Positions 17,513 through 26,366 of a stretch of 64,000 nt of DNA are shown here, one piece after another (positions within the stretch are counted from its first letter, which is position 1; every line of letters starts with the position of its first letter). The stretch is taken from NCBI RefSeq assembly GCF_000011245.1, contig NC_004193.1:3264501-3328500 (forward strand), written 5' to 3'. Both the position numbers and the translations under genes were made by a program. The notes beneath the pieces are model-generated. The model ran no database searches. It saw nothing but the letters and a program-made list of their open reading frames with translations, and was not told the DNA's origin. This DNA comes from Oceanobacillus iheyensis HTE831 (GTDB taxonomy: Bacteria; Bacillota; Bacilli; Bacillales; Amphibacillaceae).

Positions 17513-18241
17513 TTACACATTCTGTTTTTCTTTAGTTTCTTGCACTTCTTCTTGCCTATCATCATTGTCTCCCGTCAATTTATTTAACATATAAGCTACA
17601 GTAGATTCTAATTTTTTGGCCAAATAATTCGTCCGTTCATACATAACACCTCGAAAATGATCCATTTGTCGAACGACTTTTTCTAGTAATGCTTCTTGAC
17701 TTTCTATGCGTTCATTTATATTCTCTACTTCTACATCTTTCTCTTTCAATGTTTGCATGACTACTTGTTGCAATTGGTTTTGTTCTTCCACTTTAGCATG
17801 GTACTTTTCATTCGTTATCTGCATAGCATCCATCATTTCCTGCAATACTTGTTGACTCTTCTTCATTTCAGTTAAGTGGGAAGTTATTTGTTGCTTTGAA
17901 ATGCCTTCTTCTTTTATTTGTATTGAAATGGATTGTTGATTTTCTTCTAATATTTGAAGCTTATCTAAGACATTTTGTTCCATCGTTTTATGATTCATAC
18001 TATCTTCTTCTAAGGATTGCAGCTGGTCTGTTATAGAATTCCAATTTTGTTGTTGTTTAAGTCCTTGACCTGCCATTTGACTATTTAATCTTCGGATAGA
18101 TTTCATGATCGATTGTTGAACATTATTGTGTTCCTCTAACACTTCTGACATATGACTTCGAACAAACATCTGTTGATTTGGTGCATGTAACTGCTCATGA
18201 CTTTTATACACATTCTCATTTTCATTCATATATAAACTCAA
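17513..18241 (-). CDS. Coiled-coil protein of unknown function
   Basis: A 242-residue, Gln/Glu/Lys-rich protein. From about residue 50 to 220 it is almost continuous heptad-rich helix with no proline, predicting a long coiled coil. It has no signal peptide, membrane segment or cysteine, so it should be cytosolic and oligomeric. The likely start is TTG 18241, with AAAGGGTG as a moderate ribosome binding site; ATG at codon 5 is possible. I do not recognise a family. It stands alone between alr and the Spx-like operon. Confidence 0.65.
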   Translation of the reverse strand: MSLYMNENENVYKSHEQLHAPNQQMFVRSHMSEVLEEHNNVQQSIMKSIRRLNSQMAGQGLKQQQNWNSITDQLQSLEEDSMNHKTMEQNVLDKLQILEENQQSISIQIKEEGISKQQITSHLTEMKKSQQVLQEMMDAMQITNEKYHAKVEEQNQLQQVVMQTLKEKDVEVENINERIESQEALLEKVVRQMDHFRGVMYERTNYLAKKLESTVAYMLNKLTGDNDDRQEEVQETKEKQNV

Positions 18242-18344
18242 TGTTAGGCACCCTTTCTAATATTCTTAACCCTATCATATGCATGCGTATAGAAAATGGA
18301 CTAATATCCTGTTAAAGAATGGGTAAAGGCCTATGATTACAGCG

Positions 18345-18375
18345 AAAAAAACAGTGACAAGTTATCGTCACTGTT
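18345..18375 (-). terminator. Terminator of the TetR/Spx-like operon
   Basis: Perfect 9-bp stem (18350-18358 / 18367-18375) followed on the minus strand by a T-run (18345-18350). Confidence 0.85.
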
Positions 18376-18433
18376 CGTTATTTGATGGGACATTATATAC
18401 AAAGTGGTGAATTAAATTGTGGTAAATATGAGG

Positions 18434-18733
18434 TTAAATATGGTTACGGCGTTTATATTGAAACTCCTTAAAGCTTTCCACAAAATCTTCTGGAGAAGTT
18501 TTGACAATATATGAATATACACCTTTCAATGTGTGTAAATACAGCATTCCGGAATCTTTTCCTACGAAACGATATGACATATCTAGAACATCATCAATCG
18601 GAAACTCACGATGTTTCGTCACAATCTTCTCGTTATAAAGATACATGTAGCGCTTTTCTTCGGTGTCTGTTTGTTGCAGACTACTCACATGGCGTACGAC
18701 CTTGACATACGGGTGAGATGCAATTAAATCCAT
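18434..18733 (-). CDS. Unknown 99-aa protein, third gene of TetR/Spx-like operon
   Basis: A 99-residue soluble protein with an alternating strand pattern and a final helix (SPEDFVESFKEFQYKRR). The layout, with strands such as RYMYLYNEKIVTKHREFPIDDVLDMSYR and SGMLYLHTLKGVYSYIV, resembles a small PH-like fold; this is a guess from pattern. GGAGG stands before ATG 18733. It follows the Spx-like gene by 15 bp and is ended by a terminator, so it is probably co-expressed with the Spx-like protein. I cannot assign a function. Confidence 0.65.
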   Translation of the reverse strand: MDLIASHPYVKVVRHVSSLQQTDTEEKRYMYLYNEKIVTKHREFPIDDVLDMSYRFVGKDSGMLYLHTLKGVYSYIVKTSPEDFVESFKEFQYKRRNHI

Positions 18734-18747
18734 AAGTACCTCCAGAA

Positions 18748-19158
18748 TTAATTCTCAGCTACGCGCAAATTATTCGTTTTCCATTGTAACCATTGATATT
18801 CCCTTGTTTGCCTTGGTAAGAATTGACGAATATCTTCTTCATGATAGCCAACTTGTAACCGTTTATCATCCACCATAATCGGACTGCGAAGCAAACGTGG
18901 GTGATCTTGAATTATTTCAAGCAACTCTTGAAGCGGAAGTGCCTCAATATCAAGGTTTAAGTCTTTATATATTTTCGAACGAGTAGAAATAATCTCATCC
19001 GTTCCTTCAACTGTCATTCTTAAAATATTTTGTAATTCATTTACTGTTAATGGTTCACGGATAACATTACGTTCTTCAAAATCAATACCATTTTTTTGGA
19101 ACCATTGTTTCGCTTTCCTTGTAGATGAACATGCAGCGCCATAAATTATAACTGACAT
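18748..19158 (-). CDS. Spx/ArsC-family regulator with CxxT instead of CxxC
   Basis: A 136-residue Spx/MgsR paralogue. Family signatures are intact: DEIISTRSKIYKDLNL (RNA-polymerase alpha-contact region), RLLRSPIMVDDKRLQVGYHEEDIRQFLPR. Spx binds the alpha C-terminal domain of RNA polymerase and redirects transcription during thiol stress, sensed by a Cys10-Cys13 disulfide. Here Cys10 is kept but position 13 is Thr (CSST), so the intramolecular switch cannot form. It could act constitutively, depend on protein level, or sense by Cys10 modification. It is preceded by a TetR gene in an apparent operon. Confidence 0.85.
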   Translation of the reverse strand: MSVIIYGAACSSTRKAKQWFQKNGIDFEERNVIREPLTVNELQNILRMTVEGTDEIISTRSKIYKDLNLDIEALPLQELLEIIQDHPRLLRSPIMVDDKRLQVGYHEEDIRQFLPRQTREYQWLQWKTNNLRVAEN

Positions 19159-19196
19159 TAATCATACCCCATTCTCTATAGTAAATTTTTTACAAT

Positions 19197-19826
19197 TCAT
19201 GATTTATACAACCCTTTGCGAAGCAACTCCATCTCAATACGGAAGTTATCCATCGCTTCCTCATTGGAGATATTGCGCGAGAATTTATCTACGAGGTTTC
19301 GAAACGTAACAGACGTCAGAATTTGCATTACGTGAAAAAATTCTTGGTTGCCTGTTATATTCAGCTTGTTTGAATCAATCATTCCATTAATTCGGTTCAA
19401 TGCGTCTTCCACATTACCGCCTACTTGTTTTTGACCGATAAATAAACCTGTAAATGAATCCTCTATTTCATGGGTCACGTTCATTAATGCATTTTGAAGA
19501 AATTTAAGGTTATCTTCATTGCTTAAATCCTCTAACATCAACTGGAACAAACGCTCCACTGCGATAAAGATATCACCGCCACTTTCTTCTAATGTAGAAA
19601 GAAAATATTCACGGCGTTTCTCCGTCTGCAGTTTTAAAAGATAATAAAAGGCGTCTTCTTTGTTCTCAAAATATTGGTAGAAGCTTCCTCTAGCAACACA
19701 AGCACTTTTCACAATATTGGAAATGGAGGCTTGAGATAACGGTACTCTAGAAAATTCTTTCTCTGCTGCTTCCATTAATTTTTTTCGTTTTGCATCCGGT
19801 AAATTGAAAAAGGTTACTTTTGGCAT
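19197..19826 (-). CDS. TetR-family regulator heading the Spx-like operon
   Basis: A 209-residue repressor; the N-terminal helix-turn-helix is KKLMEAAEKEFSRVPLSQASISNIVKSACVARGSFYQYFENKEDAFYYLL. The C-terminal ligand domain has no family-specific motif I can name. The start is ATG 19826 with GGAGG nine bases upstream; a frame extends 11 codons further but lacks a site. Its promoter carries three to four copies of a 15-bp palindrome, one exactly between -35 and -10, so it almost certainly represses itself and, through read-through, the two following genes. Confidence 0.88.
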   Translation of the reverse strand: MPKVTFFNLPDAKRKKLMEAAEKEFSRVPLSQASISNIVKSACVARGSFYQYFENKEDAFYYLLKLQTEKRREYFLSTLEESGGDIFIAVERLFQLMLEDLSNEDNLKFLQNALMNVTHEIEDSFTGLFIGQKQVGGNVEDALNRINGMIDSNKLNITGNQEFFHVMQILTSVTFRNLVDKFSRNISNEEAMDNFRIEMELLRKGLYKS

Positions 19827-19849
19827 GTTACTTCCTCCAGCTTTCATAT

Positions 19850-19950
19850 GTGACACCATGTCATGTTGTATAATTTAATATTATATGACACTGTGTCATA
19901 AGTCAACATTAATAATGACATCGTGTCACTTTTTTATGAAATTGTGTCTG
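19850..19950 (-). promoter_or_regulatory. Promoter with reiterated TetR-type palindromes
   Basis: Minus-strand promoter: TTGACT (19901-19906), 17-bp spacer, TAATAT (19878-19883). A perfect 15-base palindrome ATGACACTGTGTCAT (19885-19899) fills the spacer. Near copies occur at 19850-19864 (GTGACACCATGTCAT) and 19915-19929 (ATGACATCGTGTCAC), and a decayed one at 19936-19950. Centres are about 35, 30 and 21 bp apart. The arrangement points to strong autorepression by the adjacent TetR protein. Confidence 0.8.
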
Positions 19951-20243
19951 AAATTTGACGTAGTTAACACTCTAAAAACCTATGTATAGCTTCTCCAACT
20001 CTGAAAATAATCATGCACCTTCCGTAGTGTATACCCGCTTTTAAAAAATATTTAACCTACAGATTAAAAAAGTAATTTCAACCGCACACTTTTCATGTAT
20101 AATTATTTCGAATCTGACTAAAACTTGCACTGTTTTATATAACTATATGTAGTAACATCATCAGCTTAATTGGTCAGGCACAATCCGTATTCAAAAAATA
20201 CGAAAAGTAATTTTCCAACATCTAACAGGAAAAGGAGTTAGAA
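19951..20243. other. potA upstream region
   Basis: About 290 bp between the TetR operators and potA. A TATAAT at about 20099-20104 has no convincing -35. A small inverted repeat CGTATT-5-AATACG (20186-20202) lies 40 bp before potA and could be an operator or mRNA hairpin. Many Bacillus pot operons begin with an XRE regulator gene; none is present here. Confidence 0.35.
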
Positions 20244-21356
20244 ATGAAAAATAATCAACCAATTATTCAATTCAAGAATGTCTCCAAACAGTTTGATAAC
20301 GATCCTCTTGTCTTGGATCATGTCAGCTTTACAATAGAAAAAGGAAAGTTTTACACATTACTTGGTCCTTCAGGTTGTGGAAAAACGACTATTTTACGTC
20401 TAATCGCTGGGTTTACAGAAGCATCATCAGGTGACATCATTTTTGAAGGAAAAAGAATAAACCATATACCTGCCAATAAACGTCCAATTAATACAGTCTT
20501 CCAGGACTATGCCTTATTTCCTCACCTTAACGTCTATGAAAATGTTGCTTTTGGGTTACGAATTAAGAAATTGAAAAAATCCATGATCGATGAAAAAGTC
20601 AAGGAAGCACTTTCTTTTGTCAATTTAGTTGGATATGAAAATCGTGAAATTAAGGACATGTCAGGGGGACAACGACAACGTGTAGCAATTGCACGTGCAA
20701 TCGTTAATGAGCCTGCAGTAATTTTACTAGATGAACCATTATCCGCATTAGATCTTAAATTAAGGTATCAAATGCAGTATGAGCTCCGTGAACTTCAACA
20801 AAGACTTGGCATTACCTTTATTTTTGTTACGCATGATCAAGAAGAAGCGCTCGCAATGTCCGATGAGATATTTGTTTTAAATAAAGGAAAAATCCAACAA
20901 AGCGGAACACCAAATGATATCTATGATGAGCCGATTAACCGTTTTGTCGCTGACTTTATTGGTGAATCAAATATTACTAAAGCAACAATGATTGAAGACT
21001 ACCTTGTAGAATTTGCAGGAAAACAATTCACATGTGTAGATATGGGAATGAATGCAAATGAACCTGTCGAAGTCGTTATTCGTCCAGAAGACATGGAGAT
21101 CACTTCTGTAGAACAAGGGATGATTTCCGTTACCGTACACACTCAATTATTCCGTGGTGTGCATTATGAAATTACTTGTTTGGATAGCGAAGGAAACGAA
21201 TGGCTCGTTCAATCGACGAAAAAAGCCATTGTCGGTGAACAAATTGGATTGAGATTTCATCCAGAAGATATACATGTTATGCGATTTAATGAGTCCGAAG
21301 CAGACTTTGACCGCCGTTTAGATTCTTATTCGGAGGGAGAAACAGATGGAGAATAA
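20244..21356 (+). CDS. potA: Spermidine/putrescine ABC transporter ATPase PotA
   Basis: A 370-residue ATPase of the polyamine importer. Walker A GPSGCGKT, signature MSGGQRQR, Walker [13 protein letters not shown] and the H-loop [12 protein letters not shown] are all present in the first 240 residues; the rest is a TOBE-type regulatory domain typical of PotA/MalK. Start ATG 20244 has AAAAGGAG upstream. It overlaps potB by 11 bp and heads potABCD. An adjacent regulator is absent on this strand. Confidence 0.95.
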
Positions 21357-22149
21357 GACGCTTCGTAGTTTATACATGCTACCTTATGCACTCTGGATTA
21401 TCCTCTTCGTCATTGCACCGATTTTACTCGTTGTTTATTTCTCATTCTTTGATATTGAGGGTAATTTCTCTTTAGAGAATTATAAGAATTTCTTCACAGC
21501 GACCTATTTGCAAATGACCTTGAATTCATTTTGGTATGCATTTCTTATCACTTTATTTTCTCTATTAGTTGCTTACCCAACGGCATATGTACTGACCCGT
21601 ACGAAACATAAGCAATTATGGCTTCTACTGATAATTGTTCCTTCATGGATTAATCTACTATTAAAAGCGTATGCATTTATTGGTATATTCGGCACGCATG
21701 GTGCAGCGAACCAATTCCTAGATTGGATCGGAATAGGATCGAGGCAACTACTTTTCACCGATTTCAGTTTTGTATTTGTCGCTGTATACATTTTTATACC
21801 GTTTATGATCTTACCTATTTTTAATGCGTTAGATAATTTAAATCCGAGCTTGCTGTACGCATCCAAAGATTTAGGTGCTTCAAAATGGACAACATTTCGA
21901 AGAGTTATTTTCCCATTAACAATAGATGGCGTGAAGTCTGGATGCCAAGTAGTTTTCATTCCTGCGCTATCTTTATTTATGCTTACACGATTAATTGCCG
22001 GAAATCGTGTGATTACGCTCGGAACAGCAATTGAGCAGCAATTCCTTGTCACCCAAAACTGGGGCATGGGAGCTACCATTGCAGTGTTCCTAATCATTAT
22101 TATGGTAGGATTTATGGCATTAACATCGTTACGAAGGAGAGGTGTGTAA
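21346..22149 (+). CDS. potB: Spermidine/putrescine permease PotB
   Basis: A 267-residue permease with six helices and the EAA-type loop [28 protein letters not shown] around 165-195, which contacts PotA. It forms the channel with PotC. The start lies within the end of potA (11-bp overlap, GGAGGGAG ahead), so translation is coupled. Length and motifs are normal for PotB. Confidence 0.94.
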
Positions 22150-22150
22150 T

Positions 22151-22954
22151 ATGGAGAATAAATCCTCTTCATTCGCTAATATTTTTCTAGTCCTTATATT
22201 TTTCATTTTATATGCTCCAATCTTTTATTTAATCTTTTATTCATTCAATAGTGGTGGAACGATGAGTGGATTCGAAGGTTTTACTTTTGATTGGTATCGA
22301 GAATTATTCCAAGATACTCGCTTATTGATTATAGTGCTAAACACCTTGGTAATTGCGCTCTTGTCTGCACTAATTGCTACAATAATTGGTGTTTTTGGTG
22401 CTATCAGCATCCGATCTTATAAAAAAAGACGAACTCGCAATTCGCTTTTATCATTGAATAATGTGCTTATTGTAAGTCCTGATGTAATTATTGGTGCTAG
22501 CTTTTTAATTTTATTTACGTTGGCAGGAATTCAGTTAGGATTTTATTCCGTTCTCTTATCTCATATTGCTTTTAGTATACCTATTGTTGTATTAATGGTA
22601 CTCCCTAAACTTCTTGAAATGAGTTCTTCTTTAGAGGATGCCGCTCGAGATTTAGGAGCAAGTAATTGGAATGTCCTGACAAAAGTTACACTACCTTATA
22701 TATCACCAGGAATTTTTGCTGGATTTTTCATGGCATTAACCTATTCACTTGATGATTTTGCAGTAACTTTCTTTGTAACTGGTAACGGCTTTTCCACACT
22801 GTCTGTTGAAATTTATTCATTAGCTAGAAGAGGAATATCGCTAAATATTAACGCCTTATCAACTATTATGTTTATCGTAACAATACTTCTTGTAATTGTT
22901 TATTACTATCTTACACAGCGTAGTGGAACGAAAGGAGTTGGCTTGAGACGATGA
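22151..22954 (+). CDS. potC: Spermidine/putrescine permease PotC
   Basis: A 267-residue permease with six helices and the conserved loop MSSSLEDAARDLGASNWNVLTKVTLPYI near 160-185. A GTG nine bases upstream is in frame but overlaps the GGAGAGG ribosome binding site; ATG 22151, one base past the potB stop, is the natural start. It overlaps potD by 4 bp (ATGA). Confidence 0.94.
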   Translation: MENKSSSFANIFLVLIFFILYAPIFYLIFYSFNSGGTMSGFEGFTFDWYRELFQDTRLLIIVLNTLVIALLSALIATIIGVFGAISIRSYKKRRTRNSLLSLNNVLIVSPDVIIGASFLILFTLAGIQLGFYSVLLSHIAFSIPIVVLMVLPKLLEMSSSLEDAARDLGASNWNVLTKVTLPYISPGIFAGFFMALTYSLDDFAVTFFVTGNGFSTLSVEIYSLARRGISLNINALSTIMFIVTILLVIVYYYLTQRSGTKGVGLRR

Positions 22955-24027
22955 AATCTATTATGCGATCGTTAAGTGCCATACTCATTGTGTCGATTGT
23001 TTTACTTATAATGATTAATCGCCTCAATGCTGCACAAGGTTTTTCCGGTGATAATACGTTGACCGTATACAATTGGGGAGATTATATTGACGAAGAATTA
23101 ATTACTCTATTTGAAGAAGAAACTGGTATTACCATTGTGTATGAAACCTTCGATTCCAATGAAGCGATGATGACAAAAATCCAACAAGGCGGTACGACAT
23201 ATGATGTTGCTGTACCATCTGAATATATGGTACAAAAAATGGTGGAGGAAGATTTATTAATTGAATTAGATCATTCCAAACTTCCAAATCTAAGTAATAT
23301 AGATGAACGATTTATGGATTTACCTTTCGATCCAAACAACCAATATTCCATTCCATATTTTTGGGGAACCGTTGGAATTATATTCAACACTAATCTTCTG
23401 CCAGAAGGAATGGAACTAACTGGGTGGCATGATTTATGGGACCCTGCACTAGAAAACCAAATATTACTCATCGATGGCGCTCGTGAAATTATCGGTATGG
23501 GGTTGAACTCATTAGGTTATTCCTTGAATGACACTAATCCTGAGCATCTCTATCAAGCATTAGAAAAATTAGAGGAACTTACGCCGAATGTTCGAGCGAT
23601 AGTTGGTGATGAAAATAAAATGTTAATGGCCAATAATGAAGCTACGATTGCGATTGGTTGGTCTGGTGATGCCGCAGATATCATGGGTGAAAATGAAGCG
23701 ATCGACTACTTAGTTCCAGAAGAAGGATCCAATCTCTGGTTCGATAACTTTGTTATCCCGAAAACTGCACGAAATATAGATGGAGCACATCAATTTATTA
23801 ACTTTATGTTAGATGCAGAAATAGCTGCCCAAAATACAGAGTACGTGAGTTATTCTACGCCAAATAAAGAAGCACTGCAGTTTATGCCTGAAGAAATGGT
23901 TGAAGACGAACGATTCTATCCTGATCCAGAACTCACAGATCGCTTAGAAGTATACGAAAACTTGGGACAACGTAATTTAGCTTTTTATAATGAATTGTTT
24001 TTACAATTTAAGATGTATCGAAAATAA
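22951..24027 (+). CDS. potD: Polyamine-binding protein PotD, membrane-anchored
   Basis: A 358-residue substrate-binding protein. It has the PotD opening LTVYNWGDYIDEELITLFEEETGI, then GGTTYDVAVPSEYMV and IGWSGDAADIM. It has no lipobox and, as far as I can see, no cysteine; a single N-terminal hydrophobic segment (about 8-25) probably anchors it as an uncleaved or SPase I-processed signal. That is unusual for a Gram-positive binding protein, where a lipid anchor is the rule. Last gene of the operon; a strong terminator follows. Confidence 0.92.
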   Translation: MKSIMRSLSAILIVSIVLLIMINRLNAAQGFSGDNTLTVYNWGDYIDEELITLFEEETGITIVYETFDSNEAMMTKIQQGGTTYDVAVPSEYMVQKMVEEDLLIELDHSKLPNLSNIDERFMDLPFDPNNQYSIPYFWGTVGIIFNTNLLPEGMELTGWHDLWDPALENQILLIDGAREIIGMGLNSLGYSLNDTNPEHLYQALEKLEELTPNVRAIVGDENKMLMANNEATIAIGWSGDAADIMGENEAIDYLVPEEGSNLWFDNFVIPKTARNIDGAHQFINFMLDAEIAAQNTEYVSYSTPNKEALQFMPEEMVEDERFYPDPELTDRLEVYENLGQRNLAFYNELFLQFKMYRK

Positions 24028-24036
24028 TACTAATGC

Positions 24037-24076
24037 GTAGCATGCTCTTTCTATTTTAGAGTATGTTACTTTTTTT
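24037..24076 (+). terminator. Terminator of potABCD
   Basis: Twelve-position stem (24037-24048 / 24058-24069) with two G-U pairs, followed by seven Ts. Confidence 0.9.
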
Positions 24077-24133
24077 ATGTGAATTAAGATAGACTCTATT
24101 TACTCGGGGCTTCGGCATATTGCTTAAGCACGT

Positions 24134-24234
24134 TCTATTGACTAATTATGCTTCGATTCTCTCTTGTTTTGGGTTTTAGAGCTGCTCTATTCACTAAATA
24201 TCCTCGGATTCTCTCTTGTTTTGGGTTTTAAAGC
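24134..24234. repeat. Tandem 52-bp repeat downstream of potABCD
   Basis: Two copies (24134-24182 and 24186-24234) at a 52-bp offset share ATTCTCTCTTGTTTTGGGTT and most flanking positions; a decayed third copy may start near 24095. No gene covers it. The whole 24077-24260 segment is otherwise without coding signs. It may be a remnant of a dispersed intergenic repeat. Confidence 0.65.
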
Positions 24235-24260
24235 ATGAGCTATAGAAACTTTCAAAGTAA

Positions 24261-24302
24261 AATCGCCCGGAGGAAAGTTCAACATTTTCCTCGCGAGCGA
24301 TT
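24261..24302 (-). terminator. Terminator after htpG
   Basis: Interrupted stem: AATCGC/GCGATT outer arms and GAGGAAA/TTTCCTC inner arms with a small internal loop. A TTTTAC tail follows on the minus strand. It stands about 30 bp after the htpG stop. Confidence 0.6.
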
Positions 24303-24334
24303 CTTTAACTGCCGAAGCACATGTCTTAGACAAC

Positions 24335-26212
24335 CTATACCATTACTTTACAAATGTCATTTGTAAATTCTACTGGATCATTAATTGGTAATCCTTCAAT
24401 AAGAAGTGCTTGATTATATAACAGGTTAGTATATAGTTTGAACTTCTCATCATCATTACCTTGCGCTGCTTTTAAAGATTGGAAAATATCGTGATTTACA
24501 TTAATCTCCAATACTTTATCAGCTTGGATTTGCTGATCATCTGGCATTGCATTAATGATTTTCTCCATTTCAAGGGAGATTTCACCATCTGCAGTCAACA
24601 CGACTGGATGTGATTTTAAGCGCTTCGAAGCACGTACATCTTTTACTTTGGTAGACAATACTTCTTTCATCGCTGTAAATAATTCTGCATTATCGTTGTT
24701 TTCTTGTTCATTTTCTTCTTTTTCGTCTTCTTCAATGCCTAAATCACCACTTGATACGGAACGGAATTCTTTTTCATCATAGTTCATAAGCATTTTAATG
24801 GCGAATTCATCGATTTCATCTGTGAAATAAAGAATTTCATAGCCTTTATCAGCAACTAATTCTGTTTGTGGAAGCTTTTCAATTCGATCTCTTGAATCTC
24901 CTGTAGCATAATAGATATACTTTTGATCCTCTGGCATACATGAAACATATTCCTCAAGGGTTACTAATTTCTTCTCTTTAGAAGAATAAAATAGAAGTAA
25001 ATCTTTCAGCTCATCTTTGTTTTGACCGTAATCACTGTACACACCAAATTTAATTTGTTGACCGAATGCATCAAAGAATTTTTCATAGTTTTCACGTTCG
25101 TCACGTAAAAGACTTACTAGCTGCTGTTTCACTTTTTTCTTAATATTTTTAGCGATTAGCTTTAATTGGCGATCATGTTGTAGCATTTCACGGGAGATGT
25201 TAAGTGAAAGATCTTCCGAGTCTACCATTCCTTTAACAAAACTAAAGTAATCCGGAAGTAAGTCCGCACACTTATCCATAATTAATACACCGTTCGAATA
25301 AAGCTCAAGACCCTTTTCATAATCACGTGTATAGTAATTAAATGGCGCACTTTCTGGGATAAATAATATAGCATTATAACGAATGGAACCATCCACATTA
25401 ATGTGTACATGTTTGAGTGGTTTATCAAATCCATAGCGTTTTTCCTGGTAGAAATTCGTATAGTCATCATCGGTTAATTCGCTCTTATTCTTCTTCCAGA
25501 TAGGAACCATCGTATTAATTGTTTGTTCCTCTACTACATCTTCATATTCGTCTTCTGACCCTTCTTTCAACTTACTTTCCGTTACGTCCATTTTAATTGG
25601 GTAACGGATAAAATCAGAGTACTTTTTAATGATTTGCTGTAACGTAAATGTATCTAAGAACTCATCATAGTTTTCTTCTTCTTGATTTTCTTTAATATAC
25701 AATGTAATTGTTGTTCCAATATCTTGCTTATCCGCTTCTGTAATAGAATATCCATCAGACCCTTTGGATTCCCATTTAAATGCTGCATCACTATCAATAG
25801 ATTTCGTTACCACTTCTACTTTATCCGCTACCATAAACGCAGCATAGAAACCAACCCCGAATTGTCCTATGATATCATGGCCATCTTTAATTTCATTCTC
25901 TGATTTAAATGTATGAGAACCACTTTTTGCGATCACACCAAGATTATTTTCTAATTCTTCTTTTGTCATACCGATCCCTGTATCGACAACCGTTAATGTG
26001 CGTTCCTCTTTATTTGGAGTAATTTTTATATAATAGTTGTCCACATCAAATGACAGGGAATCATCGGTTAATGCTTTATAGTAAATCTTATCTATCGCAT
26101 CACTTGCATTGGAAATCAATTCACGCAAGAACACTTCGCGCTGTGAATAAATAGAGTTAATCACCATATCTAATAGTTTTTGTGACTCGGCTTTAAATTT
26201 ACGCTTTCCCAT
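24335..26212 (-). CDS. htpG: Chaperone HtpG (Hsp90)
   Basis: A 625-residue Hsp90-family ATPase chaperone. GHKL ATP-site motifs: [24 protein letters not shown] and [13 protein letters not shown]. The middle domain has [14 protein letters not shown] and the C-terminal dimerisation domain follows. The start is ATG 26212 with GGAGA before it; a longer frame of 12 codons has no site. A perfect CIRCE operator and a consensus sigmaA promoter lie just upstream, so HrcA control is likely, unlike B. subtilis htpG, which is outside the HrcA regulon. Confidence 0.95.
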   Translation of the reverse strand: MGKRKFKAESQKLLDMVINSIYSQREVFLRELISNASDAIDKIYYKALTDDSLSFDVDNYYIKITPNKEERTLTVVDTGIGMTKEELENNLGVIAKSGSHTFKSENEIKDGHDIIGQFGVGFYAAFMVADKVEVVTKSIDSDAAFKWESKGSDGYSITEADKQDIGTTITLYIKENQEEENYDEFLDTFTLQQIIKKYSDFIRYPIKMDVTESKLKEGSEDEYEDVVEEQTINTMVPIWKKNKSELTDDDYTNFYQEKRYGFDKPLKHVHINVDGSIRYNAILFIPESAPFNYYTRDYEKGLELYSNGVLIMDKCADLLPDYFSFVKGMVDSEDLSLNISREMLQHDRQLKLIAKNIKKKVKQQLVSLLRDERENYEKFFDAFGQQIKFGVYSDYGQNKDELKDLLLFYSSKEKKLVTLEEYVSCMPEDQKYIYYATGDSRDRIEKLPQTELVADKGYEILYFTDEIDEFAIKMLMNYDEKEFRSVSSGDLGIEEDEKEENEQENNDNAELFTAMKEVLSTKVKDVRASKRLKSHPVVLTADGEISLEMEKIINAMPDDQQIQADKVLEINVNHDIFQSLKAAQGNDDEKFKLYTNLLYNQALLIEGLPINDPVEFTNDICKVMV

Positions 26213-26237
26213 AATAACATCTCCTTCTTTTCTACAT

Positions 26238-26264
26238 TTAGCACTCACTACTTACGAGTGCTAA
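26238..26264 (-). promoter_or_regulatory. CIRCE operator (HrcA binding site)
   Basis: TTAGCACTC-N9-GAGTGCTAA, an exact match to the CIRCE consensus, lying between the transcription start predicted from the promoter and the htpG start codon. HrcA bound here would block htpG transcription until heat shock. Confidence 0.95.
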
Positions 26265-26275
26265 CCTCTATATTT

Positions 26276-26304
26276 TTAATAACATATCCCCATTTTTCTG
26301 TCAA
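26276..26304 (-). promoter_or_regulatory. htpG promoter
   Basis: Minus-strand TTGACA (26299-26304), 17-bp spacer, TATTAA (26276-26281). The start point should fall a few bases ahead of CIRCE. Confidence 0.75.
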
Positions 26305-26366
26305 TATCGTTGGCGTTTGAAACAGGTTAGCCTGTATAATAGATGCCACTATTAGGAGGGATAAAA

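Noticed and set aside
21573..22172. 199-codon minus-strand frame opposite potB
   Set aside because: Lies wholly antisense to a well-supported permease gene, has no ribosome binding site and reads as low-complexity shadow sequence. Other long antisense frames (31194-31607, 11258-11635, 3494-3910, 53817-54092, 63331-63591) were dropped for the same reason.
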